From contig CAJOHT010000040.1 in the NCBI GenBank assembly GCA_905234305.1, forward strand, positions 1-12,204: DNA of 12,204 bases, written 5' to 3'. Positions within the stretch are counted from its first letter, which is position 1. Every line of letters starts with the position of its first letter. This DNA is from an uncultured Ruminococcus sp. (lineage in GTDB: Bacteria; Bacillota; Clostridia; Oscillospirales; Acutalibacteraceae). The position numbers and the translations under genes were made by a program. Below the pieces are notes generated by a model that saw only the letters and a program-made list of their open reading frames with translations, had not been told where the DNA came from and did not search any database. This document shows, piece by piece, positions 1 through 4,929 of this stretch.

Positions 1-1
1 G

Positions 2-181
2 GACGACGCTATCAGCGTTACCGTAATCGCTACAGGCTTTAATGCTGACGGCAAGGCTATGACGGCTGCTGCTTCTCCCGACGACGATATCCTTATCGGC
101 GAGGACGATCCTAAGGATAAGGACAGCACCGACGATGACGACGATACCTTCTACGATATTATGTCTATCTTTAATAAGTAA
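2..181 (+). CDS. ftsZ: Cell division protein FtsZ, C-terminal end (5' partial)
   Basis: The open frame entering from the left edge ends at a TAA at 179-181 and gives the last 59 residues of a protein. It begins with DDAISVTVIATGFN, which matches the last beta-strand of the FtsZ C-terminal subdomain (the x-V-T-V-I-A-T-G-F signature). After it comes a short, strongly acidic linker rich in Asp and a final peptide DDTFYDIMSIFNK, which sits where FtsZ carries its conserved C-terminal peptide for binding partners such as FtsA, SepF or ZapA. FtsZ is the tubulin-like GTPase that forms the cytokinetic ring. The GTP-binding part lies outside the window. The linker is short compared with Bacillus FtsZ, and the tail lacks the usual D-I-P-x-F-L core. 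A strong intrinsic terminator follows 14 nt after the stop, so ftsZ ends its transcription unit here. Confidence 0.88.
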   Translation, partial: DDAISVTVIATGFNADGKAMTAAASPDDDILIGEDDPKDKDSTDDDDDTFYDIMSIFNK

Positions 182-195
182 TTAATACGTATTTG

Positions 196-224
196 AACGG
201 CTTCCGAAAGGGAGCCGTTTTCTT
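196..224 (+). terminator. Intrinsic terminator after ftsZ
   Basis: A 10-bp stem (196-205 with 210-219, one G-U pair) closed by a GAAA tetraloop is followed by TTCTT. It lies 14 nt after the ftsZ stop, the expected place for a Rho-independent terminator. Confidence 0.9.
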
Positions 225-239
225 ATGCAATTTGCATAA
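223..239. repeat. 8-bp inverted repeat, possible operator
   Basis: TTATGCAA-T-TTGCATAA is a perfect 8-bp inverted repeat with a one-base centre. It overlaps the T tract of the ftsZ terminator and lies about 45 bp upstream of the candidate -10 at 284. It may be a dimeric repressor or activator site for the downstream group. No regulator can be named from the sequence. Confidence 0.4.
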
Positions 240-280
240 ATATTTTGCTTTATATTTGGCGAGTATTTTTGAAAGAAGTG

Positions 281-289
281 TGGTAAAAT
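281..289 (+). promoter_or_regulatory. Candidate extended -10 promoter for the 523-6327 group
   Basis: TGG-TAAAAT has the form of an extended -10 element (TGn followed by a TATAAT-like hexamer). No good -35 is found 16-18 bp upstream, so the assignment rests on the extended -10 alone. Transcription from here would start near 295 and produce a leader of about 225 nt before the ATG at 523. Confidence 0.35.
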
Positions 290-346
290 AAAAGTGCCAA
301 CAAATTTTCAATTTAATAAAGTGTAGTTATACTCTTTTTGAGGGGG

Positions 347-372
347 TAGTGTTTTTTTACATAAAAACACTA
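347..372 (+). repeat. 10-bp inverted repeat (hairpin) in the leader
   Basis: TAGTGTTTTT (347-356) and AAAAACACTA (363-372) are perfectly complementary around a 6-nt loop. Its first three bases also belong to the competing 341-349/386-394 helix, so the two folds are at least partly exclusive. Confidence 0.6.
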
Positions 373-459
373 TGCTCATATCATGCTATCCCTTTTTTGA
401 GTTGATTGCACTTGGTATTGGAAATTTGTTTGGCGACGATTCGGAGCGTGTGTTTTTTG

Positions 460-496
460 GCGTACAGCTTTCGGGTTGTACGCTTTTTTATTTTTT
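460..496 (+). terminator. Intrinsic terminator inside the leader, just before 523
   Basis: A 9-bp stem (460-468 with 475-483, one G-U pair) with loop TTTCGG is followed by six T, an A and six more T. It has no T tract on the minus strand, so it works only for plus-strand transcription. It ends about 26 nt upstream of the ATG at 523 and leaves only the ribosome site between. Unless a promoter lies in 497-508, transcription of the secreted-protein genes must pass through it. Confidence 0.8.
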
Positions 497-522
497 GAGT
501 TTTTGAAAAGAGGGGAATATAA

Positions 523-1134
523 ATGGTTTTAAAAAATGCGTCCCAAAAGGTACTATCGGTTTTGATTGCTTTAGTTTTGGCGGTTTCCGCGTTTATAGCG
601 GTAGATGCTCCGCCGACTATTGAGGCGGTATCCAAGCGTACAAAAGCGATAAGAGCCTATAAAAAGTATTTAAAAAATAATGAGGACAACTATTATGAGT
701 TCGGATTAGTGTATTTAGATAATAACGATATCCCCGAGCTTTTGACTAAAGAGGGCTCGGTCGTATCTATATGCACATATTACCGCGGAAAAGTAAAGGA
801 AACATACTACGCGGTAAACCTGAATAAGGGCGACAGTAAGTTTACTTATTATAAGAAATCGGGAATATATAAAGTGCTGGGATATCATTACGAAACATGG
901 TACGAGAGTTACAATAAACTTTCAAAAGGTAAGGTGAAAACAAAAGTATTTGCTACAGGTACCTTTGACTCAACTTCCGCAAAGTATTATAAAGGCGAAA
1001 TAAACGGAAAGAAAACACAGATTTCCAAATCAAAATTTAAATTCTTAGTTAAAAAGTATAAAAAGGGGAAAAAAGCATCCTACGCTAAATATTATTCCAA
1101 TACGGAATCGGGCAGAAAAAAACACTGTAAATAA
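523..1134 (+). CDS. Small basic secreted protein with D-N-N-D-I-P-E-L motif, unknown function
   Basis: The ATG at 523 is preceded by AGAGGGGA (509-516) at a good distance, so the start is well supported. The product is 203 residues. Residues 1-30 form a signal peptide (Lys at 4 and 9, then a long hydrophobic stretch). The mature part is very rich in Lys and Tyr and therefore strongly basic. Residues 62-74 read LVYLDNNDIPELL, which resembles the D-x-D-x-D/N-G-x-x-E-L calcium-loop-like motif common in secreted clostridial proteins, where it often precedes a beta-strand domain. The next gene has the same layout and a closely related motif, so the two are probably distant paralogs. There is no catalytic signature, sortase motif or lipobox. 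It is the first gene after the terminator-bearing leader and lies 24 nt before the next start, so it probably heads an operon. I do not recognise a named family; export is well supported, function is not. Confidence 0.85.
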   Translation: MVLKNASQKVLSVLIALVLAVSAFIAVDAPPTIEAVSKRTKAIRAYKKYLKNNEDNYYEFGLVYLDNNDIPELLTKEGSVVSICTYYRGKVKETYYAVNLNKGDSKFTYYKKSGIYKVLGYHYETWYESYNKLSKGKVKTKVFATGTFDSTSAKYYKGEINGKKTQISKSKFKFLVKKYKKGKKASYAKYYSNTESGRKKHCK

Positions 1135-1143
1135 CATGACTTT

Positions 1144-1150
1144 AAGAGGA
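1144..1150 (+). promoter_or_regulatory. Ribosome binding site that fixes the start at 1159
   Basis: AAGAGGA lies 8 nt before the ATG at 1159. The in-frame TTG at 1153 would be only 2 nt away, too close for initiation. Confidence 0.75.
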
Positions 1151-1158
1151 GTTTGACA

Positions 1159-1881
1159 ATGAAAAAGATTACATCAGTTATATTAACGGTTGCGTTACTG
1201 TTAACAGTCGGAATAGGTACTCATACAGTATCGAACGCCGCTTCAATCAAAAAGTATAAGGGCGTTGTTTCTAAAGCCTTAAGCTCACATAAAAAATATC
1301 AGTCGTATAACGATTATTATGAATTGTTTAAAGGGAATAGCTTTTTGTATGATTTTGATAATAACGGAATTAAAGAATTAGTTATGCTGTACGGCGGATC
1401 AAAGAATAACTCCCCTTCCTATTTCTTAAGCGTATATACGATAAAAAAAGGAAAGGCTAAGGCAATAATAAAGAATAGATGTATTCAGCAGGACGCGGGT
1501 ACACCGAAACAGTGTGTCGGTGTAGCGAAGAAAAAAGGGAAAACGTATTTGTTCCTTGGGAAAGGCAATTCACTGGGAATGGGCAATTACTTTAATCTGA
1601 CCTTCTATAAAATAAAAGGCTCGGGTATTTCAAAAAAATACACGGGAAGCGGAAAATATACTTTCAGATTTACTAACAGCAATAAAACAAAAGTAACAAC
1701 TAAAACTAAAATAAATGGCAAAAAAGTCAAAAACTCAAAATTCAACAAGTGGCAAAAATCCTTTAGTTTTAAATATGTAAAAAAGACAAAGGTAACATTT
1801 ATGGAAAAGGCTAAGCGTTATGAATACGTTCCTGCTTCAAGCTGTATGTCGATAAAATCCCTTTATAATAAAGTTTCGTAA
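1159..1881 (+). CDS. Small basic secreted protein with D-F-D-N-N-G-x-x-E-L motif, unknown function
   Basis: The ATG at 1159 is chosen over the in-frame TTG at 1153 because of the ribosome site at 1144-1150 and because the protein then opens directly with a signal peptide (MKKITSVILTVALLL, likely cut near A27/A28). The product is 240 residues. Residues 65-75 read DFDNNGIKELV, a calcium-loop-like motif shared in form with the preceding gene. The rest is rich in Lys, Gly, Ser and Tyr, with short beta-type segments. Like its neighbour it is strongly basic and has no visible catalytic motif or anchor. The gap of 24 nt to 523-1134 and of 44 nt to the large modular gene suggests one transcript. The pair may be accessory surface proteins of the assembly encoded downstream, but this is inference from position only. 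Confidence 0.83.
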   Translation: MKKITSVILTVALLLTVGIGTHTVSNAASIKKYKGVVSKALSSHKKYQSYNDYYELFKGNSFLYDFDNNGIKELVMLYGGSKNNSPSYFLSVYTIKKGKAKAIIKNRCIQQDAGTPKQCVGVAKKKGKTYLFLGKGNSLGMGNYFNLTFYKIKGSGISKKYTGSGKYTFRFTNSNKTKVTTKTKINGKKVKNSKFNKWQKSFSFKYVKKTKVTFMEKAKRYEYVPASSCMSIKSLYNKVS

Positions 1882-1911
1882 CCTTATTGTATCGTAAAGT
1901 ATTAAAACCGA

Positions 1912-1917
1912 AAGGAG
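1912..1917 (+). promoter_or_regulatory. Ribosome binding site that fixes the start at 1926
   Basis: AAGGAG lies 8 nt before the ATG at 1926. The longer frame from the TTG at 1887 has no such site and would put 13 charged residues before the signal peptide. Confidence 0.8.
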
Positions 1918-1925
1918 AAAGAAAA

Positions 1926-4799
1926 ATGAAAAAGACAAAAAAGATAGTCAGTATTGTTTTAGCGGTATTGATGGTTGCAAGTATGGTGGTTGCTTTGCCA
2001 GTAATCACGAGTGCTTATTCAGTACCATCAGAATCTCAATTTAGCTCTAAATTAGACCAATTACGTATAAAATACCCAAATGGTGGTACTTGGTCAGGAA
2101 CTTATTACGAAAATGGTACAGGAAAAGCATGGACGTGCTTTGGATATGCGGCTCAAATGATGTATGAAGTTTTTGGCGCTCAGTTCTATAATGATGGTTT
2201 TTATAACAAAAAAGACTATTCCATGGGAACACTATATGCAGGAGATTTCGTTAGATTGGATGCGGGATATGGACCTGATACACATAGTATTTTTATCACA
2301 AAGGTTACTAATGACAGATTCTACTTTACTGATGGCAATTTTGATAATAAAAACGGAATAAGATGGGATGCATCATATTCCAAAACTGATATGGCAAAAA
2401 GATTTACATATAAGGTTCATATTCCTGGAAATACACTTACAGGAAATGGTCACACCCATAACTATAGTACATTATCAGGCTATGAATCCGCTCATCCGCA
2501 TTACGCGATTTATAAGTGCAGCTGCGGTGCAACACAGGTGAATAAGAGCAAAACGAAGTATAATAAGGATTGTGCTTCCTGCCGTTCGTCCTTAGGAGCG
2601 AAGCAGACTATTTCCGACGGTGATTATTTAATAGCTTCAGCTTTGGATCTCGGCAGCTGCATTAACGTAGCGGGCGGAAACAGCAAGGAAAGCGGAATGA
2701 ATGTCCATCTTTGGCATAATACGGGAAGCGCCAATATAGGCGCGCTCGTTACAGTTAAACACTTAGGAAGCGGAGTTTACTCGCTGATTTTCAGAAACAG
2801 CGGAATGGCGATGGACGTTCAAGGCGGCGGAACAGAAAGCGGTACGAACGTACAGCAGTATACGCCTAACCAGTCTATGGCTCAGGAATGGGTTATAAAA
2901 GAAGCGGGCGACGATTACTACTTTTACATTATCTCGAGGGTTAACGGACTATGTCTTGACGCAAATGGAGGAAGCTCGGCGGACGGAACAAATATCCAGG
3001 TGTATACGGGGAACGGATCCAAAGCGCAAAAATGGAGATTTTTCCGTACAGGATATTTTACGGGTAAGAGCGTCGAGGAAGGAAGATACCGTATAACCTC
3101 TAAGTTGGACGATAATCTTAGCCTAGATATCGCTGATAAATCTGGCGCGAATATGGCAAGTGTTCAGGTGTATAACAGAACACGTGAAAACAGAGATACT
3201 TTCGATTTGGAGTATCTGGGAGACGGCCTTTATACCATAACATACGCGGGGAAAAACAGACGTCTGGACGTAACAAATAATATTCCATATAACAAGGCTG
3301 CCGTTCAGATATATGACGCAAATACAAGTAACGCGCAAAAATGGGTATTACAGCCGACAGGAGACGGGTATTACAATATTGTTTCTAATTCAAGCGGACT
3401 ATATCTTGATATATCGGGCGGAGGTAAAGCCGACGGTACAAAAGTGCAAATGTATTTAGGTAACGGTACAGATGCGCAGAAATGGAAGCTCGAAAAAGTC
3501 GAAAAATTAAATTTTTCATATATTGTATGTGATGATGGCACAGCTCAATTAGGTAACTATCTAGGAAGTGACACCGATGTTATAATTCCAAGCAAAATTG
3601 ACGGATATGATATTTCAACTATAGTTTATGCATTTGTAAAAAAATATGACTTAAAACATGTAACAATACCTAATACTATAAAAGAAATAGGTCCGTATGC
3701 ATTCATATATTGTTCTAGTCTAAATAATGTTGAAATACCTAACAGCATTACAGAATTAGGATATGGAGCCTTTGCTTATTGTCGAAGTTTAACTGATATT
3801 GTAATACCTGATAGCGTTAGCAATATTGGAACGGGCGTTTTTTACGAGTGTGTAAGTTTAAAAAATGTTACGATAGGTAGCGGAGTAAAAAGTATAAAAG
3901 ACTCAGCGTTTTATAATTGTGAAAATCTAAAAAGTGTAGTAATTCCAAATAATGTTGAAGAAATAGGTAAGGAAGCATTTGGATATACGGAGAATAACGG
4001 TAAAGTAGAAGGATTTACGATAAAGGGCTATAAGAATTCCGCGGCTGAAAAATACGCAGAGGAAAACGGGTTTAAATTTATAGATTTGGAGAACGAAGAA
4101 CCTTCTGAAAACCCGACCGAAGCTGTTACCGAGCCTGTTACTGAACCGACAACCGAAAAGCCGACCGAGCCTGAGCCCGAACCTGATGAGCCTACGATAA
4201 AAGCTCAAAGCGTTGCGGGAAAAGCTGGAAAAACAGTTGAAGTTCCTGTTGTAATCTCGAAAAACCCCGGAATTACCGCTTTAACTCTTAATGTTTCGTA
4301 TGATACTTCGGCGTTAAAGCTGACAGGCGTAAAGGACGGAGAGATTTTAGGCGAAAATATACATAAGCCCGAATATACGTCGCCTTATACTTTATCGTGG
4401 GCGAACGATAACGCTAAAGAGAACTTTACAAGTAACGGAACATTAGCGACACTGACCTTTGAAATCAAAGATACAGCTAAAGCGGGTAAATATCCGATTA
4501 CGTTATCATATGACTTCGATAATTACGGCGCGTATAATAAAGACGCTCAAAAAGTTAAGCTGACAATAAAAAACGGCGCGATAGAAGTAACCGATTTTGT
4601 TTACGGCGATGTTAACGGCGACGATTTAGACAGATTGTACTTAACACGTCACCTCGCGAATTGGGCGGATTATAAAACTATTGATGAAAACGCTGCTGAC
4701 GTTGACGGTAACGGTACAGTAAATAATCTCGACCGCTTGATTCTGACAAGACATCTCGCGAATTGGTCGGACTATAAAGAACTGCCTTATAAGAATTAA
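1926..4799 (+). CDS. Multimodular secreted protein: Cys-peptidase-like, ricin lectin x2, LRR, cohesin, dockerin
   Basis: 957 residues from the ATG at 1926. Residues 1-30 are a signal peptide (likely cut after TSA). Residues 35-170 resemble a CHAP/NlpC-like cysteine peptidase or amidase: Cys71 in WTCFGYA, a GDFVR strand (106-110), His120 in DTHSIFITKV and Asn138 in TDGNFDN could form the triad. Residues 176-220 are zinc-ribbon-like (HTH, C198-x-C200, C216-xx-C219). Residues 228-372 and 383-524 are two ricin-type beta-trefoils; QxW motifs are seen at 319-322, 367-370, 470-473 and 517-520, while the first repeat of each trefoil has lost it. Residues 565-690 are BspA-type LRRs with repeated IPxxIxxIGxxAFxxCxSL. 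A Glu/Pro/Thr linker (722-757) leads to a cohesin-like module (758-888) and a type I dockerin (892-950). The first dockerin calcium loop is four residues short. The function is probably a surface-assembled peptidase or cell-wall hydrolase with sugar- and protein-binding arms; the substrate is unknown. It lies 44 nt after the preceding gene and probably belongs to the same operon. Confidence 0.85.
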   Translation: MKKTKKIVSIVLAVLMVASMVVALPVITSAYSVPSESQFSSKLDQLRIKYPNGGTWSGTYYENGTGKAWTCFGYAAQMMYEVFGAQFYNDGFYNKKDYSMGTLYAGDFVRLDAGYGPDTHSIFITKVTNDRFYFTDGNFDNKNGIRWDASYSKTDMAKRFTYKVHIPGNTLTGNGHTHNYSTLSGYESAHPHYAIYKCSCGATQVNKSKTKYNKDCASCRSSLGAKQTISDGDYLIASALDLGSCINVAGGNSKESGMNVHLWHNTGSANIGALVTVKHLGSGVYSLIFRNSGMAMDVQGGGTESGTNVQQYTPNQSMAQEWVIKEAGDDYYFYIISRVNGLCLDANGGSSADGTNIQVYTGNGSKAQKWRFFRTGYFTGKSVEEGRYRITSKLDDNLSLDIADKSGANMASVQVYNRTRENRDTFDLEYLGDGLYTITYAGKNRRLDVTNNIPYNKAAVQIYDANTSNAQKWVLQPTGDGYYNIVSNSSGLYLDISGGGKADGTKVQMYLGNGTDAQKWKLEKVEKLNFSYIVCDDGTAQLGNYLGSDTDVIIPSKIDGYDISTIVYAFVKKYDLKHVTIPNTIKEIGPYAFIYCSSLNNVEIPNSITELGYGAFAYCRSLTDIVIPDSVSNIGTGVFYECVSLKNVTIGSGVKSIKDSAFYNCENLKSVVIPNNVEEIGKEAFGYTENNGKVEGFTIKGYKNSAAEKYAEENGFKFIDLENEEPSENPTEAVTEPVTEPTTEKPTEPEPEPDEPTIKAQSVAGKAGKTVEVPVVISKNPGITALTLNVSYDTSALKLTGVKDGEILGENIHKPEYTSPYTLSWANDNAKENFTSNGTLATLTFEIKDTAKAGKYPITLSYDFDNYGAYNKDAQKVKLTIKNGAIEVTDFVYGDVNGDDLDRLYLTRHLANWADYKTIDENAADVDGNGTVNNLDRLILTRHLANWSDYKELPYKN

Positions 4800-4856
4800 A
4801 GGAGATTTTTAGCTCAGCTTCCCGTAAAGCGGCAATGGACTACAACTTAATTTCTG

Positions 4857-4909
4857 TTTACACCTTATTCGCCCACGGTAAGGTTGTAAAAAACAAAAAT
4901 TTGTGGGCG
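4857..4909 (+). promoter_or_regulatory. Candidate H-type RNA pseudoknot before the cohesin gene
   Basis: Stem 1 pairs 4857-4867 (TTTACACCTTA) with 4879-4890 (one bulged T). The 7-base segment CGCCCAC (4870-4876) in its loop is perfectly complementary to GTGGGCG at 4903-4909 downstream. This gives loop 1 of 2 nt, stem 2 of 7 bp, a 2-nt junction and loop 3 of 12 nt, AAACAAAAATTT. These lengths suit an H-type pseudoknot, and an A-rich third loop is typical of minor-groove triplexes. The 3' arm ends 20 nt before the ATG at 4930 and overlaps the purine-rich GGCGGAAAGG (4907-4915), so folding could affect ribosome access. It matches no riboswitch class that I recognise. Confidence 0.45.
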
Positions 4910-4929
4910 GAAAGGCTTTGGAAATTAAT

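Larger units (their letters stand above)
292..496 (+). promoter_or_regulatory. Structured 5' leader ending in a terminator (candidate attenuator)
   Basis: This non-coding stretch holds nested helices. Bases 292-301 (AAGTGCCAAC) pair with 401-404 and 408-413 with a 3-nt bulge. Bases 341-349 (AGGGGGTAG) pair with 386-394 through a continuous 9-pair helix with two G-U pairs, and T395-T398 follow. An inner hairpin (347-356 with 363-372) competes for the same TAG. A strong terminator (460-490) comes last. This arrangement is typical of a cis-acting RNA that decides between termination and read-through. No known class was recognised: there is no T-box core and no c-di-GMP, purine or SAM signature that I could see. 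If transcription starts near 295, the 5' arm of the closing helix is partly lost, so the promoter and helix calls are in mild conflict. Confidence 0.4.

Noticed and set aside
381..635. 84-residue minus-strand frame across the leader and the start of the first secreted protein
   Set aside because: It runs antisense through the terminator and a real signal peptide, has no ribosome site and no recognisable domain.
1887..1925. Longer N-terminus of the large modular protein from TTG
   Set aside because: It lacks a ribosome site and would place 13 residues before a complete signal peptide; the ATG at 1926 has AAGGAG at 8 nt.
3927..4208. 93-residue minus-strand frame with RF/FGRL-like repeats
   Set aside because: The repeats are the antisense image of the Glu/Pro/Thr linker of the large modular protein.
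4605..4778. Dockerin repeats as a DNA-level direct repeat or recombination site
   Set aside because: The similarity is of protein repeats with many third-position changes; it needs no mobile-element explanation.
4806..4835. TTAGCTCAG, which looks like a tRNA D-arm
   Set aside because: There is no GGTTCGA-type T-arm, acceptor pairing or anticodon arm at the right distance.
4903..4929. GTG start for the second cohesin protein
   Set aside because: No ribosome site precedes it, and this GTG lies in the 3' arm of the proposed pseudoknot; the ATG at 4930 starts a normal signal peptide.
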